32,581 bases of DNA from JBOFEH01 sp051650265 (GCA_051650265.1 JBOFIR010000160.1:1-32581); one strand, 5' to 3'. Counted from the stretch's first letter, positions 1 to 7,858 are shown. Numbers and translations: made by a program. The notes: generated by a model not told the origin, from the letters alone.

Positions 1-150
1 AAGCTTAAAACAGTTATTTTGCTGAGATATTTTCAAGATATGAAGATTGAAGAAATCGCTTATATATTAGCAGTACCTCAAAGTACAGTCAAATCACGTA
101 TTAAGCGTGCACTCAGTCAACTAGGTGAAAAGGTCAATGAATGGGATTAA
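1..150 (+). CDS. ECF-type RNA polymerase sigma factor, C-terminal end (partial)
   Basis: This is an open frame from the window edge to a TAA at 148-150. The 49 visible residues read as sigma-70 region 4: a helix ending in LLRYFQDM, then a helix-turn-helix with EEIAYIL and the recognition helix STVKSRIKRAL, which contacts the -35 element. The gene lies 12 bases upstream of an RsiV-like anti-sigma gene, so this is probably the SigV-type partner sigma of that protein. The 5' part lies outside the window, so the start and region 2 cannot be judged. The family is clear; the SigV identity is inferred from the neighbour. Confidence 0.85.
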   Translation, partial: KLKTVILLRYFQDMKIEEIAYILAVPQSTVKSRIKRALSQLGEKVNEWD

Positions 151-162
151 AGGAGGCGGAAA

Positions 163-1551
163 ATGGAAAAAAAATTAAATGAAGGTAAGAAAAAATTTGA
201 TGAAGTTGTTATTCCAGAAGAGTTGAATTTAAGAGTAAGTGAAACCATTGAAAGATGTAGGGAGGATGGACATATGTCAAAGAGAAACTATTTAAAAGTA
301 GGAGTATTAGTCGCAACATTAGGTGTTGGCAGTTTTGGCGGAAGTTTGTATGCCAGTGAATCTTTTGCAAAAGAAATGTATGAGCTACCTATCATAGGGG
401 CAGTTGCAAAGGTACTTACGTTCAATAAGTATGTAGAACAAACGGATGCCTATACACTTGATGTAGAGATTCCTAATTTATCAGATAAGGAACATCAAGC
501 TTATATAGATCGAGTGAATAAGGCGATTAATAAACAGGTAGATACATTGCTAGCAGAGGCAAAGCAACGTGGCACAGAGGCAAAAGATGCTTTTGTAGCA
601 ACAGGTGGTAAGGCAGAGGAATTCTATGGTGTTGGTGTCTATATGAACTATGAGGTGAAATATAATGTAGAAGATGTCGTTTCTTTTGCAATCTATAAAA
701 CTGAGACGATGGCATCAGCGTATGATACGGCCTACTTCTACAATCTTGATCTTAAGGCGAATAGAAGACTGACGCTTGAAGACTTCTTTGGTAAGGACTA
801 CAAGGCACTGATTGATCCTCAGATCAAAGCACAGATGAAAGAACGTGTGGCAAATCAAGGGGCTGCTTACTTTGATGGCTTTGAAGGCATTAAGCCAAAT
901 CAAAGCTTCTATATCAATGAGAAAGGCAACTGCGTCATCGTCTTTAACGAATACGAGATTGCACCAGGGTCTATGGGAATTCAAGAATTTGAAGTTACTG
1001 CGCCCAAAGGATTTACGCAGCTTCAACCACAGGCACACTATGAAGTTAAGCCGCAGATCTTGAATCAAGGGCATGTGACATATCCTCAGATCACAGGTTA
1101 TAAAGATCAGGTGACTCAGCAGCGTATCAATGAGCAACTTAAAGATGTCCTTAAGAAATATGAAGCTGGCACATATAGCAACCTTAATGTGTATTATAAG
1201 CTCACACGTATCGATAATGAGGTGTTGAGTGTACTTTATAGAGGATCTGTAGATATTGAGGGACTTGGAACAAAGATGATTCAAGAAAGTAAGAACTTCA
1301 ACATGCAGACAGGTGAAGAGATTGCTTTAGAGAAGCATCTTGCACAAGGTGATCAGGTCGGACAGAAATTACAGCAATTGATTAATGAAAAATTAAAAGA
1401 AAAAGGCATAACAGAAACATCTATTGAAGGGTTAAGAAGTTATTTCAAAGATAGCCGTATTATTTTCTACTATGTTGTACCAGATGATAGTATGCAGCAA
1501 TGGGTTGAAGTAGAAATACCACTAGATGAACTGAGAGATCAGTTGAAATAA
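163..1551 (+). CDS. RsiV-like anti-sigma factor with apparently duplicated extracellular domain
   Basis: This is a predicted membrane-bound anti-sigma factor of 462 aa. The ATG follows a strong AGGAGG and lies 12 bases after the sigma gene stop, so the two are co-transcribed. Residues 1-42 are a charged cytoplasmic sigma-binding part, about 43-63 one membrane segment, and the rest is extracellular. Residues about 90-285 match the DUF4163/DUF3298 layout of RsiV, with a YFYNLDLKANRRLTLEDFF stretch and a YEIAPGSMGIQEFEV ending. Residues about 300-462 look like a second, diverged copy (RINEQLKDVL, FNMQTGEEIALEKHL, IIFYYVVPDD). Known RsiV proteins are about 285 aa with one sensor that binds lysozyme, so this one is much longer. 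Lysozyme sensing is an inference from the family only. Confidence 0.8.
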   Translation: MEKKLNEGKKKFDEVVIPEELNLRVSETIERCREDGHMSKRNYLKVGVLVATLGVGSFGGSLYASESFAKEMYELPIIGAVAKVLTFNKYVEQTDAYTLDVEIPNLSDKEHQAYIDRVNKAINKQVDTLLAEAKQRGTEAKDAFVATGGKAEEFYGVGVYMNYEVKYNVEDVVSFAIYKTETMASAYDTAYFYNLDLKANRRLTLEDFFGKDYKALIDPQIKAQMKERVANQGAAYFDGFEGIKPNQSFYINEKGNCVIVFNEYEIAPGSMGIQEFEVTAPKGFTQLQPQAHYEVKPQILNQGHVTYPQITGYKDQVTQQRINEQLKDVLKKYEAGTYSNLNVYYKLTRIDNEVLSVLYRGSVDIEGLGTKMIQESKNFNMQTGEEIALEKHLAQGDQVGQKLQQLINEKLKEKGITETSIEGLRSYFKDSRIIFYYVVPDDSMQQWVEVEIPLDELRDQLK

Positions 1552-1552
1552 C

Positions 1553-1606
1553 AATCAAAAAAACAGCACGTATCGTGATCAGAAGATACGTGCTGTTTTT
1601 TTGATT
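1553..1606. terminator. Bidirectional intrinsic terminator between rsiV-like gene and yqeY
   Basis: The arms 1553-1574 and 1585-1606 are perfectly complementary over 22 bp around a 10-base loop. The stem is GC-bearing in the middle and A/T-rich at both ends, so each strand has a U tract. It sits between two convergent genes and its right arm overlaps the last codon of the minus-strand gene. Confidence 0.9.
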
Positions 1607-2042
1607 ATTTGACGTAAGAGCCAATAATTTCATTAACCAATTTACCATCAGCTTTGCCTTTGAAAAGTGGCATAAGCGCTTTCATGAGGAGGCCTTTGTT
1701 AGAGGTTTCAAGGTTCTCTGACGTAATGGTCTCTTCAATGAGTGATCTGATTTCTTCTTCATTCATTTGTTTTGGAAGGAAAGCAGTGAGCACAGCAAGT
1801 TTTTCTCTTTCAGGCGCGACAAGATCTTCGCGGTTACCTGCAGTATAAGCCTCAATAGATTCTTTGACTTGTTTGACATGTTTGTTGAGCATAGCAAGTT
1901 GCTCTTCTTCATTTAAGTCATGTTTACTTTCTTTAGCGCCAAGCTTGATATCAGATACAACTGCGCGTAGGGTATCTCTCTTGAGGGATTCTTTATTTCT
2001 CATAGCATTTTTAACTTCATCATTTAATCGTTCTAATAACAT
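1605..2042 (-). CDS. yqeY: GatB/YqeY domain-containing protein
   Basis: The 145-aa product matches the free-standing YqeY family in length and pattern: an N-terminal helical bundle (LLERLNDEVKNAMRNKESLKRDTLR), the central PEREKLAVLTAFLPKQM stretch and a C-terminal GKADGKLVNEII ending. The domain resembles the tRNA-binding tail of the GatB amidotransferase subunit; the role of the single-domain protein in Firmicutes is not firmly settled. An AGGAGG-type site precedes the ATG. The gene lies downstream of the Crp/Fnr gene on the same strand with a 78-base gap and probably has its own promoter. Confidence 0.9.
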   Translation of the reverse strand: MLLERLNDEVKNAMRNKESLKRDTLRAVVSDIKLGAKESKHDLNEEEQLAMLNKHVKQVKESIEAYTAGNREDLVAPEREKLAVLTAFLPKQMNEEEIRSLIEETITSENLETSNKGLLMKALMPLFKGKADGKLVNEIIGSYVK

Positions 2043-2082
2043 AATAACCTCCTAGTGTCTAAAAATAATAAATAATAGTTAA

Positions 2083-2091
2083 ATTATATCA
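2083..2091 (-). promoter_or_regulatory. Possible extended -10 promoter of yqeY
   Basis: On the minus strand the sequence reads TGATATAAT, a TGN-TATAAT extended -10 element about 40 bases before the yqeY start. No good -35 hexamer is present at the usual distance, so this is a weak call. Confidence 0.4.
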
Positions 2092-2120
2092 TATTTTTAA
2101 ATAAAATATACGCATAGGGT

Positions 2121-2816
2121 CTATGATTTTAAAAGCTTGCATTTAAGGCCTTCTAGGTCTATGAGTTTGAAGCTGTTTTTATGGTAGTCTAGGAGCTGTT
2201 CTTCTTTAAGATTGGCCAGTTCACGACACATAGAAGTTCGGGAAACATTGAGAAATTCAGCAAGTTCATTGCGATTGGGTGGAATCTCAAACAAAAGGCT
2301 ACCTTTTCTTTGGGATTCCCCTAGAAGATAAGTGATAAGTTTTTCTTGAATGCCTTTGAGCATCAGGAGATCCATCTTGGTATTGAGTAAATAGTTTTTA
2401 TCTCCTAATATACGAAGCATATTGGTAATCAATTGTGTATGAAAATTGCAGGCGCGTGAGCAGTTTTGCACAATGGACTGGTACGGAATAAATAGGATGT
2501 GTGTTTGGCTACGCGCACGAACAGAGAGCGGTGCAATCCTTTTTGAAGTACAGACGATCCCTTCACCGAAGAGTTGAGATGGCCCCAAAAAGGCAACAAT
2601 CATGCGGGCACCTGCTGCATTTTCTTTGATAAGTTCAATATGTCCTGACAGAACGATACCTATATGGTTTACTTCATCACCAAGGGAGAAGATATATTCC
2701 CCTTCTTCATAGGTATGGTGATGCGTCTGAAGGCAAGTAAGCAAGGACAGGACTTCACTGGCATGGATTTGATGGAAGAGTGGACAGGCTAATAAAATCG
2801 ATTGCGTATTTTCCAT
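2121..2816 (-). CDS. Crp/Fnr-family regulator, HcpR-like
   Basis: The 231-aa protein has an N-terminal cyclic-nucleotide-binding-type beta barrel (about residues 12-125, with GEYIFSLGDEVNHIGIVLSGHIEL), a dimer helix (about 125-165) and a C-terminal winged helix-turn-helix (about 175-225; recognition region NRNELAEFLNVSRTSMCREL). It has no N-terminal Fnr-type iron-sulfur cysteine cluster. It is transcribed divergently from the hybrid cluster protein gene across a gap of 106 bases. In many anaerobes such a neighbour (HcpR) activates hcp in response to nitrite or nitric oxide. The family is seen in the sequence; the HcpR role is inferred from the neighbour and the candidate operator at 2842-2855. 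Confidence 0.85.
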   Translation of the reverse strand: MENTQSILLACPLFHQIHASEVLSLLTCLQTHHHTYEEGEYIFSLGDEVNHIGIVLSGHIELIKENAAGARMIVAFLGPSQLFGEGIVCTSKRIAPLSVRARSQTHILFIPYQSIVQNCSRACNFHTQLITNMLRILGDKNYLLNTKMDLLMLKGIQEKLITYLLGESQRKGSLLFEIPPNRNELAEFLNVSRTSMCRELANLKEEQLLDYHKNSFKLIDLEGLKCKLLKS

Positions 2817-2841
2817 ATGAAACCAACTTTCTCTAAAATTT

Positions 2842-2855
2842 GTAGCTATAGATAC
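2842..2855 (+). promoter_or_regulatory. Candidate HcpR operator upstream of hcp
   Basis: GTAGCTATAGATAC is an inverted repeat with arms GTAGC and GATAC (one mismatch) around four bases. This resembles the GTAAC-N4-GTTAC type motif that I recall for clostridial HcpR. Its centre is about 41.5 bases before the start predicted from the -10 at 2878-2883, the usual class II activator position. Confidence 0.45.
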
Positions 2856-2877
2856 ATATTCTTTTGATTAAGTATAG

Positions 2878-2883
2878 TATGAT
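2878..2883 (+). promoter_or_regulatory. hcp: -10 element of hcp promoter
   Basis: TATGAT lies 40 bases before the hcp start codon. No consensus -35 is found at 16-18 bases, which fits a promoter that needs an activator bound at 2842-2855. A perfect GATTTT-AC-AAAATC dyad (2884-2897) covers the predicted transcription start and might be a second control site. Confidence 0.45.
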
Positions 2884-2922
2884 GATTTTACAAAATCAAG
2901 GATAACGAAAAGGAGTATGACT

Positions 2923-4803
2923 ATGAGTAGAGAAATGTATTGTATGCAATGTCAAGAGACAGCTGGAAATAAAGCATGTACAAAAGTAGGTGTATGTGGT
3001 AAAAGTGCTGATTTAGCCAATATGCAAGATTTATTAATTTATGTGACAAAAGGGTTATCTGAGGTAACGACAAAATTACGTAGAGAAGGTAAATCGGTAT
3101 CGAAAGAAGTCAATCATTATGTGACATTAAACTTATTCACAACAATCACAAATGCAAACTTTGACGATGAGATCTTCTGTGCTAGAGTAAAAGAAACATT
3201 AGCAATGAAAAATGAGTTGATAAAACAAGTATCTGATCAAAGTGGATTATCCGAAGCTGTAACATGGGATATTGAAGAAGATAAAAAATCTAGCTTTTCA
3301 GCTACATTAAAAGAAAAAGCAGAATCTCAAGAAGTAGGTGTATTAGCAACAGAAAACGAAGATGTTCGTTCTTTAAGAGAGTTAATCACTTACGGATTAA
3401 AAGGTTTATCTGCTTACGTAAAACATGCCAATGCATTAGGATATGACAATGAAGCAATCGATGCATTTATGCAAGAAACATTAATGAAGTTGATGGATGA
3501 CTCTTTAACTACTGATGAATTAGTTGCATTAACATTAGAAACTGGTAAAGTTGGCGTTGATGGTATGGCATTACTTGATACTGCAAATACAACAACTTAC
3601 GGTAATCCAGAGATCACAAAGGTAAATATCGGTGTAGGCAAAAATCCGGGTATCTTAGTATCTGGTCATGATCTTGCAGATATTGAACAACTATTAATCC
3701 AAGCACAAGGCACAGGTGTAGATGTCTATACTCACTCTGAAATGTTACCAGCTCACTACTATCCAAATTTAAAGAAATACACAAACTTAGTAGGGAACTA
3801 TGGTAATGCTTGGTGGAAACAAAGAGAAGAATTTGAATCCTTCAATGGACCAATCCTAATGACTACAAACTGTATCGTACCACCAACAGACAAACAAACT
3901 TACAAAGATAGAATGTTTACAACAGGTGCGGCTGGTTTCCCAGGATGTAAACACATCGCAGGCGAAGCTGGTTCTAAGAAAGACTTCTCCGAGATCATCG
4001 AAGTAGCGAAAACTTGTGTAGCCCCAACAGAAATTGAAACGGGTGAAATCATCGGTGGATTTGCACATGAACAAGTATTTGCACTTGCTGATACAGTGGT
4101 TGAAGCTGTAAAATCTGGCGCGATCAAGAAATTTGTAGTAATGGCTGGTTGTGATGGTAGAGCGCAATCAAGAAACTACTACACAGATTTCGCAAAAGCA
4201 CTGCCAATGGATACTGTTATCTTAACTGCAGGTTGTGCAAAATATAAATACAACAAATTGAACCTAGGCGATATCGGAGGTATTCCAAGAGTATTAGATG
4301 CAGGTCAATGTAATGACTCGTATTCACTTGCACTGATCGCATTAAAACTTAAGGAAGTATTTGGATTAGCAGATATCAATGAACTGCCAATCATCTATAA
4401 TATTGCATGGTATGAACAAAAGGCTGTGATTGTATTATTATCACTGGTCTATCTAGGCGTCAAAGAGATTCATCTTGGGCCAACACTTCCAGCATTTCTT
4501 TCACCAAATGTAGCAAAAGTCTTGGTAGAGAACTTTGGAATTGCGGGGATTGGTACCGTTGAAGAAGATATGAACCATTTCTTTGGTGAAGAGGTGATAG
4601 CAGGCACTTTGCCAGATGAACTTTCTAAAGAAATGCTTATCAGTGATGTACTCAAACTTAACCCAGAGTATGCACGTGTACTTATGCAAGCAGGTATGCA
4701 TTGTCTTGGATGTCCATCTGCACAAATGGAATCACTAGAAGAAGCATGTATGGTGCATGGCTTAGATGTAGAAAAACTTTTAGGACAATTACGTGAGCAA
4801 TAG
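2923..4803 (+). CDS. hcp: Hydroxylamine reductase (hybrid cluster protein) with C-terminal DUF1858-type redox domain
   Basis: Hcp proteins carry a [4Fe-4S] cluster and a hybrid Fe-S-O cluster; they reduce hydroxylamine in vitro and are linked to nitric oxide and nitrosative stress. The start chosen is the ATG at 2923, seven bases after AGGAG; an in-frame ATG at 2917 lies only one base after it. The 626-aa product has the N-terminal cluster motif C7-X2-C10-X8-C19-X5-C25 and later ligand regions TTNCIVPP, GFPGCKHI, GCDGR, GCAKYKYN and GQCNDSYS. After the normal end at about residue 560 there is an extra segment with LNPEYARVLMQAGMHCLGCPS (in part), matching the hybrid-cluster-associated disulfide domain, with Cys594 and Cys597. 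Usual Hcp length is about 550 aa. The Crp/Fnr gene is divergent. Confidence 0.95.
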   Translation: MSREMYCMQCQETAGNKACTKVGVCGKSADLANMQDLLIYVTKGLSEVTTKLRREGKSVSKEVNHYVTLNLFTTITNANFDDEIFCARVKETLAMKNELIKQVSDQSGLSEAVTWDIEEDKKSSFSATLKEKAESQEVGVLATENEDVRSLRELITYGLKGLSAYVKHANALGYDNEAIDAFMQETLMKLMDDSLTTDELVALTLETGKVGVDGMALLDTANTTTYGNPEITKVNIGVGKNPGILVSGHDLADIEQLLIQAQGTGVDVYTHSEMLPAHYYPNLKKYTNLVGNYGNAWWKQREEFESFNGPILMTTNCIVPPTDKQTYKDRMFTTGAAGFPGCKHIAGEAGSKKDFSEIIEVAKTCVAPTEIETGEIIGGFAHEQVFALADTVVEAVKSGAIKKFVVMAGCDGRAQSRNYYTDFAKALPMDTVILTAGCAKYKYNKLNLGDIGGIPRVLDAGQCNDSYSLALIALKLKEVFGLADINELPIIYNIAWYEQKAVIVLLSLVYLGVKEIHLGPTLPAFLSPNVAKVLVENFGIAGIGTVEEDMNHFFGEEVIAGTLPDELSKEMLISDVLKLNPEYARVLMQAGMHCLGCPSAQMESLEEACMVHGLDVEKLLGQLREQ

Positions 4804-4901
4804 AAGCTATTGACGAGATGAAAAAGTTATGGCACAATAGGTTAACTTTAGCACAAATAACGAAAAGTTTATCGATACAATTTGAAGGAGGCGGTTGTGT
4901 C

Positions 4902-5501
4902 ATGACCATACTTTATCCAATAGAGGGGCAACTTTATATTAATCTTACCAATCAGTGTTCCTGTGCGTGTACTTTTTGTATTCGTCAGAAAGGGGACGGT
5001 GTATATGGTTCAGATAATCTGTGGCTTGAAAGAGATGTGACGGCAGAGGAAGTGATTACAGCACTTAAAGATCAGGATCTTAGCCAATATAAGAGTATTG
5101 TTTTTTGCGGATATGGTGAACCACTTATGAAACTTGATGAAGTGGTGAGCATATGTCAAGCGCTCAGAGCCTATACAACACTACCTATTCGCATCAATAC
5201 CAATGGCTTAGCTAATCTTACTTATGGAAAAGATGTGCCGAGTGTATTAGAGGGATTAGTGGACCAGATTTCTATTAGCCTTAATGCAGCGAACGAAGAA
5301 ATATATGAGGCAATCTGTAGACCAAGGTATGGAAAAGAAAGTCATAAGAGCTTACTTGCATTTGCAAAGAGTTGCAAAGTGCATATACCAGAGGTACAGT
5401 TTAGTATAGTAGAAGGTACAATTAGTGAAGAAGAAGTGGTGGCGTGCCAAGAACTTGCTAGGGAGATGGGTATTCCCTTTAGAATAAGAGAACGTGTTTA
5501 A
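4902..5501 (+). CDS. Radical SAM protein, TatD-associated type
   Basis: The radical SAM cluster motif is C19-X3-C23-X2-C26 (NQCSCACTFCIR), followed by FCGYGEPL, the SAM-binding GGE-like strand, and RINTNGLAN. At 199 aa and beginning MTILYPIEGQLYINLTN, it fits the short radical SAM family usually found next to tatD. The substrate of this family is not known to me. The ATG at 4902 follows AAGGAGG by about 10 bases. An in-frame ATG at 4818 would add 28 residues unlike the family and has a poor ribosome site. No tatD gene is visible nearby. The gene follows hcp by about 100 bases and may be read through from it. Confidence 0.8.
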   Translation: MTILYPIEGQLYINLTNQCSCACTFCIRQKGDGVYGSDNLWLERDVTAEEVITALKDQDLSQYKSIVFCGYGEPLMKLDEVVSICQALRAYTTLPIRINTNGLANLTYGKDVPSVLEGLVDQISISLNAANEEIYEAICRPRYGKESHKSLLAFAKSCKVHIPEVQFSIVEGTISEEEVVACQELAREMGIPFRIRERV

Positions 5502-5504
5502 ATC

Positions 5505-5536
5505 AAAAAAAGTATCGCAGCTGCGATACTTTTTTT
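5505..5536. terminator. Bidirectional terminator, perfect 32-bp palindrome
   Basis: The arms 5505-5520 and 5521-5536 are exact complements (seven A, then GTATCGCAG and its complement, seven T). It lies between the convergent radical SAM and nhaA genes and can work on both strands; it overlaps the nhaA stop codon. Confidence 0.9.
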
Positions 5537-6744
5537 AGTTTAATGTGATATTACGTTTAACATATTGAAGATGTGACTGTGTTCTCTTGGCAAGGACACT
5601 TGCCATCACATAAGTTGTCATGATAGAGATGATTGAAGCACCTAAAATAGACAGTTTGGCAATATTGATAAACTGTGGTGTTGCTGCAAAGGCAATTTCA
5701 GCTACAAAGATTGACATGGTAAAGCCAATGCCTGCAAGTAGTGAAACTGAGAAGATACAGAGCCAGCTTGCCTCAGCAGGTTTTTCAGTGAGCCCTAACT
5801 TAGAAGCGATATAAGTAAAGAGCATGATCCCTAGTGGTTTGCCAATAGTGAGGCCTGCAATAATTCCTAGTGCCATTGTATCTGCAGATTGTGTGCTTGA
5901 ACCGCCACTAAGAGAAATAGCAGTATTTACAAGTGCAAACAATGGTAAGATTAAAAGGTTACATACTGGGCTCAAGGCATGTTCAAGGTGTGTTGCCATA
6001 GATTCTTTTGCACCTTTTTGAGGTACTGTTGGAATCGCGATGGCTAAAAGGACACCACTGATTGTAGCATGTACACCACTGAGATAGATGAAAGACCATA
6101 GCAGGAGTCCTACTAAAAGGTAAGGTGTTACTGCACTCACATTGAACTTTTTATTCATTATAAATAAAACAATGAGAGAGAGTATTGCTAGACTTAAGTA
6201 GATCACATTGATATCTGAAGAATAAAGGACACCAATTACAAGAATAGAGATCAAATCATCTACTACAGCAAGTGAAAGTAGAAAAATCTTAAGGGATGGA
6301 TTCAGTTTGTTTTTAAGCAGCATGAAAATTCCTACGGCAAAAGCGATATCTGTTGAAATAGGAACGCCCACGCCATGTGCAAACTGTGTACCAGCATTAA
6401 AGAATGTGAAAATAAGTGCTGGAACAATCACACCACCGAAAGCTGCAATCACAGGAAATGAAGCCTTTTTGATACTAGATAAATGACCATGCATGATTTC
6501 ATGTTTGATCTCAAGACCTACAAGTAAGAAGAAAATAGCCATAAAGAAGTCATTGACGATCATATGTAAGTTAAAGTGTCCGAAGAGGTTAATCTCGTCT
6601 AATACGTGGTGGTAGCTTTCCCCTAAAGGACTATTTGCTATAACTAGTGAAATAAGTGTTGCTACAATGAGTAGTAGACCTGGGAAACACCTCAGATTTT
6701 GTTAAATTTTTTAGGCTTGTACGTGCAGTAATTAAAGTTTTCAT
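5535..6744 (-). pseudogene. nhaA: nhaA Na+/H+ antiporter, frameshifted near the 5' end
   Basis: NhaA exchanges protons for cytoplasmic Na+. The main frame encodes MAIFFLLVGLEIKHEIMHG, STDIAFAVGI, LAVVDDLISILVIG, GVHATISGVLLA and GIGFTMSIFVAEIAF, all family hallmarks including the Asp pair of the transport site. This frame stays open up to a stop at 6702-6704 and there reads GLLLIVATLISLVIANSPL, typical NhaA helix I, but has no ATG upstream. A good start exists at 6744 in another frame, preceded by AAAGGA, and reads MKTLITARTSLKNLTKSEV, the typical cytoplasmic N-terminus. The frames must switch near 6680-6690 (a +1 step at TTTCCCAGG). This is one indel relative to an intact gene, a sequencing error, or less likely a programmed shift. 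A shorter product from the ATG at 6563 would lack helix I. Confidence 0.85.
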
Positions 6745-6783
6745 CACGAAATCCTTTCTCGATATGTTAGAAGTACTGTCAGA

Positions 6784-6812
6784 ATATTACTCCTCTTAAA
6801 AAGTAATGTCAA
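6784..6812 (-). promoter_or_regulatory. nhaA: Promoter of nhaA
   Basis: On the minus strand TTGACA (6807-6812), a 17-base spacer and TAATAT (6784-6789) form an almost consensus sigma-A promoter about 40 bases before the start at 6744. It supports 6744 as the true 5' end of the gene. Confidence 0.85.
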
Positions 6813-6820
6813 CCAAAAAT

Positions 6821-6835
6821 ATAATGAATCATTAT
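6821..6835. promoter_or_regulatory. 7-1-7 inverted repeat upstream of the nhaA promoter
   Basis: ATAATGA-A-TCATTAT is a perfect 15-bp dyad eight bases upstream of the nhaA -35 hexamer, where an activator would bind. Its half-site differs from the classic Fur, PerR and Zur boxes although the 7-1-7 form is the same. The bound protein is unknown. Confidence 0.4.
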
Positions 6836-6918
6836 TCATAAAAACTGAATTGTATAGTAAAATGATTCTGATAAATGTATGATATTTTCTAATAAATAAG
6901 CCTTCTAACAAAAAGGTT

Positions 6919-6947
6919 TTGATGTTATTGAATAAATGTAATAAAAT
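6919..6947 (+). promoter_or_regulatory. Probable promoter of the HAD gene
   Basis: TTGATG (6919-6924), 17 bases and TAAAAT (6942-6947) lie about 38 bases before the ATG at 6985. This also argues against the longer reading frame that starts inside the -35. Confidence 0.55.
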
Positions 6948-6984
6948 AGCAACAGAAAATGTGACAAAGAAAAGAGGCAGCAAG

Positions 6985-7677
6985 ATGAAAAAATATGATT
7001 TAATTCTACTAGATATTGATGGGACAATCATGGATTTTGAGAAGGCTCAAGATGAGGCATTCAAGACGATGATGACAACACATCTGTTACCTTATAGTGA
7101 AGCCAATTATGATAGCTATAAGCGAATTAATAAAGGGCTTTGGGCAGCACTTGAACGTGGTGAAATTAAGAAACAGGCGCTTAAGTCAGAGCGTTTTAGA
7201 CTATTCTTAGATGCGATCGGTGAGACAAGAGATATAGAGACAGTTACACGTGACTACGAGGATGCACTAGGTATGGGTGTATACTTCATTGAAGGAGCGG
7301 AGGCAATCTGTAAGCAACTGAGTGAAGCATGTACAGTTGCAGTAGTGACTAATGGGATCTCTAAAATACAACACAGTAGACTTGAAAAGTCAGGACTTAA
7401 GCCATTTTTCCATGAGCTTTTCATCTCAGAAGAAGTGGGCCATGAAAAACCGAGTGCAGCCTTTTTTGAAGCGGTATTTAAGAAGCTAGGCGGATATGAT
7501 AAAACCCGTGTACTGATTGTAGGAGATTCACTTTCTGCAGATATGAGAGGAGGGGAAGTGGCAGGCATTCATACATGTTGGTTTAACCCAACAGCTATGG
7601 CAAGGCCAGAGGGATATGTGATCCAACATGAGATCCAATCACTTAAACAGCTAGAAGAGATCGTAGGTTTAAAATAA
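6985..7677 (+). CDS. HAD hydrolase, YjjG-type noncanonical pyrimidine nucleotidase
   Basis: The 230-aa protein has all four HAD motifs: D10-I-D12-GT with the nucleophile Asp10, VVTNG (motif II Thr), HEKPS (motif III Lys) and VGDSLSADMRGG (motif IV acidic pair). A helical cap domain lies between motifs I and II (about 20-100). Length and motif wording (KYDLILLDIDGTIMDF, GYDKTRVLIVGDSL) fit the YjjG family, which removes phosphate from pyrimidine nucleoside monophosphates, including non-canonical ones, as a housecleaning enzyme. The ATG at 6985 is seven bases after AGAGG. It appears to be a single-gene unit with its own promoter and terminator. The exact substrate is inferred. Confidence 0.85.
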   Translation: MKKYDLILLDIDGTIMDFEKAQDEAFKTMMTTHLLPYSEANYDSYKRINKGLWAALERGEIKKQALKSERFRLFLDAIGETRDIETVTRDYEDALGMGVYFIEGAEAICKQLSEACTVAVVTNGISKIQHSRLEKSGLKPFFHELFISEEVGHEKPSAAFFEAVFKKLGGYDKTRVLIVGDSLSADMRGGEVAGIHTCWFNPTAMARPEGYVIQHEIQSLKQLEEIVGLK

Positions 7678-7700
7678 ATAGACTAATATATAAAAATTTT

Positions 7701-7744
7701 AAAACATCAAATCCTGTTATATCAAGGGTTTGATGTTTTTTTTT
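7701..7744 (+). terminator. Intrinsic terminator after the HAD gene
   Basis: The arms 7701-7714 and 7726-7739 pair over 14 bp with one G-U pair around an 11-base loop, and a T run continues to 7744. Confidence 0.85.
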
Positions 7745-7776
7745 GACTTCACATAAAAATTTAGAACAAATAATTA

Positions 7777-7804
7777 TTGATTTTTATTCATAAAAATGTA
7801 TAAT
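7777..7804 (+). promoter_or_regulatory. Promoter of the dehydrogenase-YjiH-aminotransferase operon
   Basis: TTGATT (7777-7782), 16 bases and a perfect TATAAT (7799-7804) lie about 55 bases before the ATG at 7859. The longer open frame beginning at 7796 would start inside this promoter. Confidence 0.65.
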
Positions 7805-7858
7805 TATTTATATAGGAAACGGATGAAAGTGAAATATAAAAGGTTTTGGGAGGTTGTT

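Noticed and set aside
715..1284. Long minus-strand reading frame of 189 codons inside the rsiV-like gene
   Set aside because: It is the complement of a well-supported gene, has no ribosome site and no family pattern.
3856..4167. Two minus-strand frames of 75 and 103 codons inside hcp
   Set aside because: They overlap highly conserved Hcp coding sequence and show no promoter or ribosome site.
4818..4901. Upstream extension of the radical SAM protein from ATG 4818
   Set aside because: The 28 extra residues do not fit the family start, and the ATG at 4902 has a clear AAGGAGG.
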